Assembly (NCBI GenBank): GCA_006438735.1
Contig: RCZF01000001.1
Coordinates: 1,240,001 to 1,304,000 of the forward strand
Length of the DNA: 64,000 bases
Reading direction: 5' to 3'
From: Sphingomonas koreensis
Lineage (GTDB): Bacteria; Pseudomonadota; Alphaproteobacteria; Sphingomonadales; Sphingomonadaceae
The notes beneath the pieces are model-generated. The model was not told the origin of the DNA and searched no databases. It worked only from the letters and a program-made list of their open reading frames with translations. The position numbers and the translations under genes were made by a program. Shown one piece after another: positions 20,420 to 29,388 of this stretch (its first letter is position 1; every line of letters starts with the position of its first letter).

Positions 20420-21844
20420 ATGCGCCGTTTCCGCCATCGTGCCGCCGTGGCCGCCGCCGCCACGCTCGCCTGCTTCGCGTCGTCGGGCGCGCTCGCCCAA
20501 GCGCTTACCACGACGCAGACCGCCGCGATCGACAAGACGGTGACCGACACGCTGGCCGCGACCGGCGTCCCCTCCGCCTCGATCGCGGTCGTGAAGGGCG
20601 GCAAGATCGTCTACATCAAGGCGTACGGCAAACAGTCCGACGCGATTGCCCAGGCGCGCACCGATGTGCCCTATCAGATCGCCTCGATCTCGAAGCAATT
20701 CACCGCCGCGGCGATCCTGCTGCTCGAGGATCAGGGCAAGCTGAGCCTTGATGACGCGATCGACAAATACGTCCCGGGCATCACCCAGGGCGACACCATC
20801 ACGATCCGCCAGTTGCTCTCGCACACCTCGGGCCTGCAGGATTATTGGCCGCAGGATTACAGCTTCGCGGCGATGGAGCATCCCACCACGCCGCAAGCGA
20901 TCGTCGATCGCTGGGCCAAGAAGCCGCTCGATTTCGCGCCCGGCACGCAGTGGCAATATTCGAACACCGGCTATGTCGTCGCCGGCATGATCGTCGAGAA
21001 GGTGTCGGGCATGAAGCTGCTCGATTTCCTCAAGGCGAATATCTTCTCTAAGCTCGACATGCATCCGATCGATCAGGATCTCGCGGTCGGCGCGGGCTAT
21101 CCGACGCCGTACCAGCGTTTCGCGCTCGGCCCGGTGCGGCCGGAGCGGCCCGCCGCGCGCGGCTGGCTCTATGCCGCCGGCGAACTCGCGATGACGCCGA
21201 GCGACCTCGCCAAATGGGACATCGCCCGGATGAATCGTGCGGTGCTGCCCGCTGACGATTGGCAGGCGCAGGAAACCGAGGTGAAGCTCGCCGACGGCAA
21301 GGGCACCGGCTACGGTCTCGGCGTCGATATCGGCAAGACCAAGAGCGGCGTGCCCTATATCGAGCATAGCGGCGAGGCAGTCGGCTTCCTGTCCGAAAAC
21401 ATCGTCTTTCCCGAACAGAAGACCGCTGTGGTGGTGCTGACCAACAGCGACTTTTCGGACGCTTTCGTCACCATCTCGCAGGGTATCGTCGCCACCGTGC
21501 TGCCGGCGGCGAGCAGCGCCGATGCCGCCGACGAGACGGCGCTGACGGCGAAGGCGCGGCAGGTTTTCGATCAGTTGCGCAGCGGCACGCTCGACAAGGC
21601 GCTGCTGACCGACGACGCCAATTATTATTTCACGCCGACCGCGCAGGGGGATTACAAGGACAGCCTGGCCAAGCTCGGCAAACCGACCAGTTTCGAGCTG
21701 CGCGGCGGGCCGAAGCTGCGCGGCGGCTTCGTCTATCGCGGCTACACCGTCACCTACCCCGATCGCACGCTGAATATCAGCACCTATGCCGAGCCGGACG
21801 GGCAGCATCGCTACGAACAATTCCTCGTCGCGCCGGCGAGCTGA
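20420..21844 (+). CDS. Serine hydrolase, class C beta-lactamase / DD-peptidase family
   Basis: A 474-residue exported protein of the beta-lactamase/esterase superfamily. The signal peptide ends near SSGALAQ. Catalytic motifs: S-x-x-K in IASISKQFTAAA (about residue 90), Y-x-N in WQYSNTGYVVAG (about 180), and H-x-G in YIEHSGEAVGFLSENI (about 316). The C-terminal 100 residues form an extra domain with WD/TIM-like beta pattern, seen in penicillin-binding-like esterases. It could be a D-aminopeptidase, esterase or beta-lactamase; the sequence does not decide. ATG 20420 is preceded by AGGGGAG; longer upstream frames run into the previous terminator. The M17 aminopeptidase gene follows after 3 bases. 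Confidence 0.92.
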   Translation: MRRFRHRAAVAAAATLACFASSGALAQALTTTQTAAIDKTVTDTLAATGVPSASIAVVKGGKIVYIKAYGKQSDAIAQARTDVPYQIASISKQFTAAAILLLEDQGKLSLDDAIDKYVPGITQGDTITIRQLLSHTSGLQDYWPQDYSFAAMEHPTTPQAIVDRWAKKPLDFAPGTQWQYSNTGYVVAGMIVEKVSGMKLLDFLKANIFSKLDMHPIDQDLAVGAGYPTPYQRFALGPVRPERPAARGWLYAAGELAMTPSDLAKWDIARMNRAVLPADDWQAQETEVKLADGKGTGYGLGVDIGKTKSGVPYIEHSGEAVGFLSENIVFPEQKTAVVVLTNSDFSDAFVTISQGIVATVLPAASSADAADETALTAKARQVFDQLRSGTLDKALLTDDANYYFTPTAQGDYKDSLAKLGKPTSFELRGGPKLRGGFVYRGYTVTYPDRTLNISTYAEPDGQHRYEQFLVAPAS

Positions 21845-21847
21845 GCC

Positions 21848-23233
21848 ATGACCGATTTCGCCGCCCTGCTCCAGCCCGACAAGGACCAGCCCGCGCGCAC
21901 GATCCACGTCGTCCATCCCGACGATTATGCCGCATGGCTGGCGGGTCAGCCCGAACGCGTCCGCGCGATGATCGCCGCGCATCAGCTGACCGGCAAGGCC
22001 GGCAACAGCGCGATCCTGCCGGGCAAGGCCGCCGACGACTGGTCGGCGCTGCTGGTGTGCGACGAACCGGCCAGCTCGCCCTGGCGCATCGCCTCGCGCG
22101 CCGCCGCGCTGCCGCCGGGCGTCTATCGGCTCGCTGACGGCGATCCCGGCCCCGCCGCGCTCGGCTGGTTGCTCGCGCAGCACCGCTTCACGCGCTACCG
22201 CAAGGCCGAGGGCGACACCGGCGCGCGCGTGCTGCTGACCGCGCAGCCGGCGAGCATCACCGAAACCGTCCGCCTTGCCGAGGCGACCGCGCGGGTCCGC
22301 GATCTCGTCGATACCGCCGCCAGCGATCTCGGCCCCGCCGAGATCGAAGCCGAGGCCGCCACCCTCGCCAAGACGCACCACGCCACGCTCACCGTGACGC
22401 GCGGCGACGCGCTGGCAACGGGCTATCCGATGATCCAGGCGGTCGGTCAGGCCGCCGCCAAGGGCCGCGAACCGCGGCTGATCGAGCTTGAATGGGGCAA
22501 GGCCGATCACCCGCGCGTGGCGATCGTCGGCAAGGGCGTCGCGTTCGATTCGGGCGGGCTCAACATCAAACCCGGCGGCGGCATGCGGCTGATGAAGAAG
22601 GACATGGGCGGCGCGGCGCACGCGCTGTCGCTCGCCGGGCTGGTGATGGCGGCGAAGCTGCCGGTGCGGCTCCACCTGCTGATCCCCGCGGTCGAAAACG
22701 CCATCGCCGGCAACGCCTTTCGCCCCGGCGACGTGCTGGCGTCCCGAAAAGGGCTGACGGTCGAGAATACCAACACCGATGCCGAGGGCCGGCTGATCCT
22801 CGGCGACGCGCTGACCAAGGCTGGCGAGAGCGATCCCGAACTGATCCTCGATTTCGCCACGCTCACCGGCGCCGCACGCGTTGCGCTCGGCCCCGATCTG
22901 CCCGCCACCTTCGTCAACGACGATACGCTCGCCGAGGCGCTGATCGCCGCGGCGACCGCGGTCCACGACCCGCTGTGGCGAATGCCGCTATGGGACGGCT
23001 ATGACGACATGCTGAAGTCCGACATCGCCGATCTGGTCAACGCGCCCGAAGGCGGCTTTGCCGGCGCAGTGACGGCGGCGCTGTTCCTCCGCCGTTTCGT
23101 GCCCAAGGACACGCTCTGGGCGCATCTCGACACCTTCGCCTGGCGCCCCACCGCCAAGCCCGGCCGACCCAAAGGCGGCGACGCCTACGGCCTGCGCGCC
23201 GCCTGGGCGATGCTGAAGGGACGCTACGGCTGA
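21848..23233 (+). CDS. M17 leucyl aminopeptidase family protein
   Basis: Removes N-terminal residues from peptides in the cytoplasm using two metal ions. The 461-residue protein shows the family's metal and catalytic motifs: VGKGVAFDSGGLNIKP (about residue 230), MKKDMGGAAHAL, LLIPAVENAIAGNAFRPGDV and the signature NTDAEGRLILGDAL (about 310). The divergent N-terminal domain (residues 1-150) differs from PepA, as in the PepB-like group of alphaproteobacteria. It lies 3 bases after the serine hydrolase, so the pair may take part in peptide use or recycling. Confidence 0.95.
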   Translation: MTDFAALLQPDKDQPARTIHVVHPDDYAAWLAGQPERVRAMIAAHQLTGKAGNSAILPGKAADDWSALLVCDEPASSPWRIASRAAALPPGVYRLADGDPGPAALGWLLAQHRFTRYRKAEGDTGARVLLTAQPASITETVRLAEATARVRDLVDTAASDLGPAEIEAEAATLAKTHHATLTVTRGDALATGYPMIQAVGQAAAKGREPRLIELEWGKADHPRVAIVGKGVAFDSGGLNIKPGGGMRLMKKDMGGAAHALSLAGLVMAAKLPVRLHLLIPAVENAIAGNAFRPGDVLASRKGLTVENTNTDAEGRLILGDALTKAGESDPELILDFATLTGAARVALGPDLPATFVNDDTLAEALIAAATAVHDPLWRMPLWDGYDDMLKSDIADLVNAPEGGFAGAVTAALFLRRFVPKDTLWAHLDTFAWRPTAKPGRPKGGDAYGLRAAWAMLKGRYG

Positions 23234-23238
23234 GGCAA

Positions 23239-23811
23239 ATGCCCGAAACCTCCCGAACGTCGCCGCGAACCGAAGATCCTTCCGCCCTTCACGAGAAGCG
23301 TGAGCGCTCGGTTTGGGCAAAGCTGTCAATGGCCCGCGACATCATCACCGGGCGATCCACCAACGCCTTGGCGACCAGCATCACCGCAGGGCTGGTCGGC
23401 AGGCTGTTGATGCTTGCGGTAGCATTTCCCATCGAGGCGTTGTTTGGCGAGGCGGCTTCGGCGGGGTTCAGTGGACGAATAGATAGTGTCGATCCGATCG
23501 CTCTCTTTGTCGAAGCGGTGGTGTTCGCTCCGCTGTTTGAATCACTGATCGTCTGGCTGATTGTCTGGGTAATGCACGGTAAATTCGGCGCATCCTGTTT
23601 GCCCACCGCACTTATGTGCGGGGCGATCCATGCTGGCATGCATGGGTTCGCGCTGATGTCGCTTTCCGTATTTCCCACATTCGCGCTGCATGGCCTGATC
23701 CTGGCAAACTGGTCCGATCGAAGGCGGGCCGGCACGGGATATTGGACCGTCGCCGGCGCGCACGCCGTGCAGAACGGCATTTCCTTGGGACTATGGGCGC
23801 TGCTTACATAG
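23239..23811 (+). CDS. CPBP-like intramembrane protein with altered first motif
   Basis: A 190-residue membrane protein with about four hydrophobic segments from residue 46 onward. The pattern resembles CPBP (Abi/CAAX) intramembrane proteases: FAPLFESLIVWLI in place of E-E-x-x-x-R, CGAIHAGMHGF with the second-motif His, and VAGAHAVQNGISLGL with the third-motif His/Asn. The double glutamate and arginine of motif 1 are reduced to one glutamate, so activity is doubtful. The DNA is less GC-rich than its neighbours and codon choice is more relaxed, which may mean acquisition. It starts 5 bases after the aminopeptidase stop. Confidence 0.65.
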   Translation: MPETSRTSPRTEDPSALHEKRERSVWAKLSMARDIITGRSTNALATSITAGLVGRLLMLAVAFPIEALFGEAASAGFSGRIDSVDPIALFVEAVVFAPLFESLIVWLIVWVMHGKFGASCLPTALMCGAIHAGMHGFALMSLSVFPTFALHGLILANWSDRRRAGTGYWTVAGAHAVQNGISLGLWALLT

Positions 23812-23847
23812 CGCGCGCGGCGCAACCAGCGCGCCGCCCTGGCGATC

Positions 23848-24246
23848 TCAGTCGTAATGCTCGGTCGAGGGGCTGATGATCGCCACCCAATCGACCTTGC
23901 GCTCTTCATAAACCGAATAAAGCGGCGGGCCGAACGCCTGTGGGTCCGCAAAGATGCCGATCGGCACGCCGATCAGCTCGGGTTCGGCTTCGGTTTCGTA
24001 CCACAGCGTCGATCCGCAGGTCGGGCAGAAGTGGAACATGCCCGGCTTGCCGCTTTCACCGATCCAGGTGAACATCGTCAGGCTCCCCTGGATCGTCACC
24101 TGGTCCCGCAGAAACCGCGCCTGCGCGGCAAACGCGCTGCCGCTGCGTTGCTGGCAGTTGAGGCAGTGACAAACCGAGACGCGCGTCGGCTCGCCCTCGC
24201 ACACGATCCGCGCCTGGCCGCAGCGGCAGGCGGCGGCGCGCGTCAT
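23848..24246 (-). CDS. GFA-family (glutathione-dependent formaldehyde-activating-like) protein
   Basis: A 132-residue zinc-binding protein of the GFA/CENP-V family. Cysteine pairs are placed as in the family: AACRCGQARIVC, VCHCLNCQQRSGSAF and FHFCPTCGSTLWYE. Family members include the S-(hydroxymethyl)glutathione-forming Gfa, but most are of unknown function. The start overlaps the tpiA stop (ATGA... shared bases 24243-24246), with transcription from tpiA into this gene's opposite end excluded: both are on the minus strand, and this gene lies downstream of tpiA. Codon use is ordinary. Confidence 0.9.
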   Translation of the reverse strand: MTRAAACRCGQARIVCEGEPTRVSVCHCLNCQQRSGSAFAAQARFLRDQVTIQGSLTMFTWIGESGKPGMFHFCPTCGSTLWYETEAEPELIGVPIGIFADPQAFGPPLYSVYEERKVDWVAIISPSTEHYD

Positions 24247-24995
24247 TGCGACACCTTGGCGGCGGCCTCGATGATCGGCGCGAATTTGGCCGCGGTCAGG
24301 CTCGCGCCGCCGATCAGCCCGCCATCGACATCGGGGGCGGCGAAGATCGCGCCGGCATTCGCCCCCGTCACCGATCCGCCATAGAGAATGCGGATGCCGC
24401 GCGCATGATCGCCGACCAATTGCTTCAGCTTGGCGCGCGCGATCGCGTGCATCGCGGAAATGTCCTCCACCGTCGGCGTCCGCCCCGTGCCGATCGCCCA
24501 GCGCGGCTCATAAGCGAGCGTAAACCAGTCGGGCGACGCGTCATCCGGCACCGATTTCTCGATCTGCGCCTGAACCACACGTTCGGCGCGACCCGCATCG
24601 TGCTCGGCCTCGGTCTCGCCGCAGCACAGGATCACACTCAGCCCGTGGCGATGCGCCGCGGCCGCTTTGGCCCAGGCATCCTGGCTCGTCTCGTTCTGAT
24701 CGGCCCGGCGCTCGCTATGCCCGACGATGACGGTGCGCGCGCCGACATCGACCAGCATCGGCGCGGCGATCGCGCCGGTATGCGGCCCCGAATCCTCGGC
24801 ATGGCAATCCTGCCCGCCGATCACCAGCTCAGGCGCAGCGGCGACGGCATCGGCGATCAGCGTAAACGGCACGCACACCGCGGTATCGACGCCGGGATAC
24901 CGTACCGCTGCTTCGGCGATCCCGCGCACCTCGCCGAGATCGGCGCGCAGCCCGAACATCTTCCAGTTCCCCGCCACCAGCTTGCGCCGAGTCAT
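24243..24995 (-). CDS. tpiA: Triose-phosphate isomerase
   Basis: Interconverts dihydroxyacetone phosphate and glyceraldehyde 3-phosphate in glycolysis. The 250-residue protein has the N-terminal LVAGNWKMFG (with the active-site Asn and Lys), electrophile His in VIVGHSERR, catalytic Glu in TLAYEPRWAIGTGRTPT, and phosphate-binding loops ILYGGSVTG and DGGLIGGASL. The usual YEPVWAIGTG reads YEPRWAIGTG. ATG 24995 (MTRRKLVAGNWKM) is preceded by GGGAGGG. It is divergent from ppiD, and its stop codon overlaps the start of the GFA gene, so they are co-transcribed. Confidence 0.98.
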   Translation of the reverse strand: MTRRKLVAGNWKMFGLRADLGEVRGIAEAAVRYPGVDTAVCVPFTLIADAVAAAPELVIGGQDCHAEDSGPHTGAIAAPMLVDVGARTVIVGHSERRADQNETSQDAWAKAAAAHRHGLSVILCCGETEAEHDAGRAERVVQAQIEKSVPDDASPDWFTLAYEPRWAIGTGRTPTVEDISAMHAIARAKLKQLVGDHARGIRILYGGSVTGANAGAIFAAPDVDGGLIGGASLTAAKFAPIIEAAAKVSQ

Positions 24996-25124
24996 CAGCC
25001 ATCCCTCCCCTTGATCTTTGCCGTCCGGCTTAACGTCCTCACCTGCGCGCACAAGCTTGAAGCCTCGCGCGCACCTGCCTAAAGCGTGGCGCTCAATTTT
25101 TCTCGCAGATCGGTTTTCGTCCGC

Positions 25125-27083
25125 ATGCTTTCGCTTCTCCGCCGTCTCACCCATTCGAAGATCGGCATGGGCGTCACCTTCGTCGCCCTGATCGTCATCG
25201 CGCTGGCCTTTGCCGCGGGCGGCGTGGAGCGGCTCGGCGGCAACGGCCCGGGCGGCACGCCGAGCGGCGACACCGTCGCGCAGGTCGGCGGCACGGCGAT
25301 TTCGGCCGATGCGCTGAAAAGCGAAACGCAGAACGAGATGAGCGCCTATCGCCAGCAAAATCCGCAGTTGACGATGCCGCAATTCGTCGAGGGCGGCGGC
25401 TTCGATGCGACCGTCGAGCGGCTGATCAACACGCTCGCGCTGCAGAAATTCGGCGAGCAGCAGAACATGCTGGTCAGCAAGAAGGCGATCGACGGCCAGA
25501 TCGCCAGCCTGCCGGTGCTGCAGGGGCTCGACGGCAAGTTCGATCCCGAGCGTTACAAGCAAGTGCTCGCGGAGCAGCATCTGACCGATGCCGGCATCCG
25601 CCAGCAGATCGCGCAGCAGACCTATGTCGATATGCTCACCACGCCGACGCAAGGCGCCAGCCAGGTGCCGCAGCGGCTTGCCATGCCTTATGCCTCGCTG
25701 CTGCTCGAAGCGCGCAGCGGCTCGATCGGCTTCGTCCCCACCAAGTCGATGGTCGGCGGGCCGGCGCCGACCGACCAGGACATCGCGACCTATTATCAAC
25801 GCCATATCGATCGCTACACCGTGCCCGAACGCCGCGTGATCCGCTATGCGATCGTCACGCCCGATACGATCAAGGCCGAGGCAACACCGAGCGAAGCCGA
25901 GATCGCCCAGTCCTATAAAGCGCAAGCGGCGCGCTTCGCTCCCACCGAGAAGCGGACGCTGAAGCAGGTCATCGTCGCCGATCAGGCGGCCGCCACCGCG
26001 CTTGCCAACAAGGTCAAGGGCGGCGTGTCGATCGATGCCGCCGCCAAGGCCGCCGGCCTCGAGGCGGCGACGGTCAGCGACGTGACCAAGGCCGATTACG
26101 CCAAGCAGACCGCGGCCGATGTCGGGACTGCCGTGTTCGCCGCGCCGCAAGGCGGTGTGGTCGGCCCGCTCAAGGCGCCGCTCGGCTGGAGCGTGGTCCG
26201 CATCGACAAGGTCGCGCAGGTGCCCGGCCAGACGCTCGCCCAGGCGCACGACGTGCTTGCCAAGGAGCTTGCCGCGAAGAAGACCAACGATCTGCTCGGC
26301 CAGCTCCACGACAAGATCGACGACGCGCTCACCGGCGGTGCCACGTTCGAGGAGGCGGTCGCCGATCAGAAGCTCACGCCGCAACAAACGCCGGCGGTGA
26401 CCGTCGCCGGGATTGATCCCGAAAATCCGACGGTGAAGCCCAATCCGGCGATGACGCAGATCGTCGCTTCGGGGTTCGACGCGCAGCCAGGCGACAGCCC
26501 GGAGCTGGTCCAAGTCGGCGAGGACGGATCGTTCGCGATCGCAGCGCTCGGCAAGATCGTTCCCGCCGCGCCGCAGCCGCTGGCCAAGCTGCATGACGCC
26601 GTTGTGCGCGATTTCACCATCGATCGCGCCGCCCAGGCCGCGCACAAGGCCGCCACCACGATCGTCGCCAGCATCAATAAGGGCATGTCGATCGGTCAGG
26701 CGTTCGCCCAGGCCAAGGTCGCCGGCCCGGCGCCCGAAGCGGTGCACGCCACGCGGGCGCAGCTCGCCGCCAATCCGCAAGGCGCGCCGCCGCCGCTCGC
26801 CTTGATGTTCAGCACGCCGGCGAAACAGGCCAAGCTGCTCGAAGCGCCGCAGAACGCCGGCTGGCTGGTGGTCTATACCGATACGATCACGCGCGGCGAT
26901 GCCAGCGCCAAGCCCGATGTCGTCAAGGCGACGCGGGAGGGGCTCGGCCGCTTCATCGGCCGCGAATATGCCGAGGAATTCGCCAAGGCGGTGCGCGCCG
27001 ATCTGGGCGTGAAGAAGAACGACGCGGCGATCGCCGACGTTCGTAAGGCGTTGCTCGGCGGCGCATCCGACGACCAGCCCTGA
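25125..27083 (+). CDS. ppiD: Periplasmic peptidyl-prolyl isomerase / chaperone PpiD-like
   Basis: Membrane-anchored folding factor for outer-membrane and periplasmic proteins. The 652-residue protein has a single N-terminal membrane anchor (MGVTFVALIVIALAFAAGGV, about residues 16-36), a SurA-N-like helical region (SADALKSETQNEMSAYRQQN), and a parvulin-type domain in the middle (about 250-370), followed by a second helical part. ATG 25125 (MLSLLRRLTHSKIG) was chosen because upstream in-frame residues do not resemble PpiD. The gene is 7 bases before trpE, a common arrangement in sphingomonads; co-transcription with trpE is likely. Confidence 0.92.
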   Translation: MLSLLRRLTHSKIGMGVTFVALIVIALAFAAGGVERLGGNGPGGTPSGDTVAQVGGTAISADALKSETQNEMSAYRQQNPQLTMPQFVEGGGFDATVERLINTLALQKFGEQQNMLVSKKAIDGQIASLPVLQGLDGKFDPERYKQVLAEQHLTDAGIRQQIAQQTYVDMLTTPTQGASQVPQRLAMPYASLLLEARSGSIGFVPTKSMVGGPAPTDQDIATYYQRHIDRYTVPERRVIRYAIVTPDTIKAEATPSEAEIAQSYKAQAARFAPTEKRTLKQVIVADQAAATALANKVKGGVSIDAAAKAAGLEAATVSDVTKADYAKQTAADVGTAVFAAPQGGVVGPLKAPLGWSVVRIDKVAQVPGQTLAQAHDVLAKELAAKKTNDLLGQLHDKIDDALTGGATFEEAVADQKLTPQQTPAVTVAGIDPENPTVKPNPAMTQIVASGFDAQPGDSPELVQVGEDGSFAIAALGKIVPAAPQPLAKLHDAVVRDFTIDRAAQAAHKAATTIVASINKGMSIGQAFAQAKVAGPAPEAVHATRAQLAANPQGAPPPLALMFSTPAKQAKLLEAPQNAGWLVVYTDTITRGDASAKPDVVKATREGLGRFIGREYAEEFAKAVRADLGVKKNDAAIADVRKALLGGASDDQP

Positions 27084-27090
27084 CGGCGGC

Positions 27091-28596
27091 GTGACGCACG
27101 GCGCAGAACAGGCGCGTGCGGCGCTCGCCGAGGGCCGCCCAGCGCTGGTGTGGCGTCGTCAGGTCGCCGATACCGATACCCCCGTCGCCGCCGCGCTGAA
27201 GCTGATCGAGCCCGGCCGCGGCGATTTCCTGCTCGAATCGGTCGAAGGCGGGGCGACGCGCGGGCGGCACAGCCTGATCGGCCTCGCCCCCGATCTGGTG
27301 TTCCGCGCGGAGGGCGACAGCGCGGCGATCAACCGCGACTGGCTGTCCGATCGATCCGCCTTCACGCCCTGCCAGGCGCCGAGCCTCGCGGCGTTGCGCG
27401 ATCTCGTCGCCGCCTGCCGGATGGACGTGCCGGCAGAACTGCCGCGCGCGCTCGCCTGCCTGGTCGGCTATTTCGGCTATGAAACCTTCGGCTTGGTCGA
27501 GCACTTGCCGCGTCCCGCCGCCGATCCGCTGCGGCTGCCCGACATGATCTTCGTCAGGCCGACGGTGATCCTGATCTTCGATCGCCTCGCCGATGCGTTG
27601 TTCCTGGTCGCGCCGGTGTGGCCCGATGCGGCGCGCTCGGCCGATGCGCTGATCGACGCCGCGTCCGATCGGCTCGAAACCGTCGCCGCGCGGCTCGCCA
27701 ACACGCCGCTGCCCGCGCCGGCGCAGGCGCCCGCGCAGCAAATCGCGCTGACGCCGATGCTGCCGGCCGATCGTTATGCCGCAATGGTGGGAGCGGCGAA
27801 GGACTATATCGTCGCCGGCGACGTCTTTCAGGTGGTGCTGGCGCAGCGCTTCACCGCGCCGTTCGCGCTGCCGCCGATCGAGCTCTATCGCTCGCTGCGC
27901 CGGATCAATCCCTCGCCCTTCCTCTATCACCTCGATCTGCCCGGTTTCGCGCTGATCGGATCGAGCCCGGAAATCCTCGTCCGTGTCCGTGACGGCGAGG
28001 TGACGATCCGCCCGATCGCGGGCACGCGGCCGCGCGGCAAGACCGCGGCGGAAGACGAAGCCAATCGCGCCGCGCTGCTCGCCGATCCCAAGGAACGCGC
28101 CGAGCATCTGATGCTCCTCGATCTCGGCCGCAACGACACAGGGCGTGTCGCGGAAGCGGGCAGCGTGCGCGTGACGGACAGCTACACCGTCGAATTCTAC
28201 AGCCATGTCATGCACATCGTCTCGAACGTCGTCGGCACGCTGGCGGTGGGCAAGGATGCGCTAGACGCGCTGTTCGCCGGCTTTCCCGCCGGCACCGTAT
28301 CGGGCGCGCCCAAGGTCCGGGCGTGCCAGATCATCGCCGAACTCGAGCCCGAGCAGCGCGGCGCCTATGCCGGCTGCGTCGGCTATTTCTCGCCCGACGG
28401 ATCGATGGATTCGTGCATCGTGCTGCGCACTGCGGTGGTGAAAGACGGCATCATGCACGTCCAGGCCGGCGCCGGCATCGTCGCCGACAGCGATCCGGCT
28501 TATGAGCAGCGCGAATGCGAAGCGAAGGCCGGCGCGCTTCTGGCCGCCGCTCGCGAGGCCATCGCTCGCGCCGCCGAACCTAGCTTCGGCCAATAG
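27091..28596 (+). CDS. trpE: Anthranilate synthase component I
   Basis: Converts chorismate to anthranilate with ammonia from TrpG, the first step of tryptophan synthesis. The 501-residue protein holds the feedback site DFLLESVEGG (LLES motif for tryptophan binding) near residue 48, then the chorismate-binding domain: GDVFQVVLAQRF, SPEILVRVRDGEVTIRPIAG, TRPRGKTAAEDEANRA, LLDLGRNDTGRVAEAGSVRV and FPAGTVSGAPKVRACQIIAE. The start is GTG 27091, 7 bases after ppiD. It is separated from trpG by a repeat pair and one minus-strand gene. Confidence 0.98.
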   Translation: MTHGAEQARAALAEGRPALVWRRQVADTDTPVAAALKLIEPGRGDFLLESVEGGATRGRHSLIGLAPDLVFRAEGDSAAINRDWLSDRSAFTPCQAPSLAALRDLVAACRMDVPAELPRALACLVGYFGYETFGLVEHLPRPAADPLRLPDMIFVRPTVILIFDRLADALFLVAPVWPDAARSADALIDAASDRLETVAARLANTPLPAPAQAPAQQIALTPMLPADRYAAMVGAAKDYIVAGDVFQVVLAQRFTAPFALPPIELYRSLRRINPSPFLYHLDLPGFALIGSSPEILVRVRDGEVTIRPIAGTRPRGKTAAEDEANRAALLADPKERAEHLMLLDLGRNDTGRVAEAGSVRVTDSYTVEFYSHVMHIVSNVVGTLAVGKDALDALFAGFPAGTVSGAPKVRACQIIAELEPEQRGAYAGCVGYFSPDGSMDSCIVLRTAVVKDGIMHVQAGAGIVADSDPAYEQRECEAKAGALLAAAREAIARAAEPSFGQ

Positions 28597-28623
28597 GGCC
28601 GAGGGCTAACCGGCCTGTCTTTG

Positions 28624-28726
28624 TTCCCCGGCGAAGGCCGGGGCCCAGTTGGGCGACGACGGTAAAGAAATGCGGCGATCAATTACGATCGCCATCGCAA
28701 CTGGGCCCCGGCCTTCGCCGGGGAAG
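28624..28726. repeat. Paired inverted repeat (CCCCGGCGAAGGCCGGGG family)
   Basis: TTCCCCGGCGAAGGCCGGGG then CCCAGTTGGG, and AACTGGGCCCCGGCCTTCGC then CGGGGAAG, about 45 bases apart: the same element as at 7666-7767. It fills the space between the convergent trpE and the next gene and probably ends transcription both ways. Nothing else lies between 28597 and 28755. Confidence 0.92.
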
Positions 28727-28755
28727 TGCTAAGGTTTGGCTAGCCGTCCCGCAAC

Positions 28756-29238
28756 TTAGGGAAGCGCGTCCTGCTCGCGCTGCTGCTGGCGTTTCTCCGC
28801 CGAATATTGCCGCATTGCCTGTTGCGAACAGCCGGTCTGTCCGCCCGATCCGACCACCGAGCAGGTATCCGGCAAGCCGCCCGCCTCGCGGCCGACCTGA
28901 TCGATCATCGCCGCGCGGTTGACCCAGCTGTTGTTGGCGGCGTGCTTGGGCGCCTCGCGCAGCTTCGGCGGAATGCGATATTGATCGTCACGATCAACGC
29001 GCGAGCAGACCACGATTTCGTCGCTCGTCGATTTCGGACAGGCCTGCGTGCCGACGACGGTGACACTGCGCACACGCTGCGGCGGCTTGTTGGCGGCGGC
29101 TGCGACTTCGGGTGCGGGATCGGCGGCGTCGGGTGCAGCGGCCTGTGCCTGGGCGAGCGTGCGCGTGTTGCTGGAGCTTTGCGCCATCAGCGCGCCCGGC
29201 GCGGCCAGCAGCGAAAGAGCGACAAGGGTGCGAAACAT
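28756..29238 (-). CDS. Secreted hypothetical protein between trpE and trpG
   Basis: A 160-residue exported protein: signal peptide [20 protein letters not shown], then an Ala/Pro-rich spacer, then a core with [40 protein letters not shown] and [20 protein letters not shown]. Four cysteines in the core suggest two disulfides. The end is charged and Gln-rich. I do not recognise a named family, but the CP-x-S-x-x-DEIVVC pattern recurs in secreted proteins of sphingomonads. It is on the opposite strand to the trp genes and has nothing to do with them by sequence. Confidence 0.75.
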   Translation of the reverse strand: MFRTLVALSLLAAPGALMAQSSSNTRTLAQAQAAAPDAADPAPEVAAAANKPPQRVRSVTVVGTQACPKSTSDEIVVCSRVDRDDQYRIPPKLREAPKHAANNSWVNRAAMIDQVGREAGGLPDTCSVVGSGGQTGCSQQAMRQYSAEKRQQQREQDALP

Positions 29239-29388
29239 AAGGCGAGTTCTCCTGATCGCTCAACGTCCACCGGCGCGGATGGCTCCGCCCTGAACGCTCA
29301 TGTCGTGATCAATCGCGGCAAATCCAAGGCGTCCGCGCCGATCGGTTGCGTGGTTGCGCTCGCCCCGCCATCGGCTATGGCGACGGCC

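Noticed and set aside
20222..22966. 914-codon open frame on the minus strand opposite the serine hydrolase and aminopeptidase
   Set aside because: Same antisense artefact; both plus-strand genes have complete catalytic motifs.
24996..26780. Long upstream extension of the tpiA frame opposite ppiD
   Set aside because: The TIM sequence starts at 24995 with its ribosome-binding site; the extension is antisense to ppiD and has no homology-like pattern.
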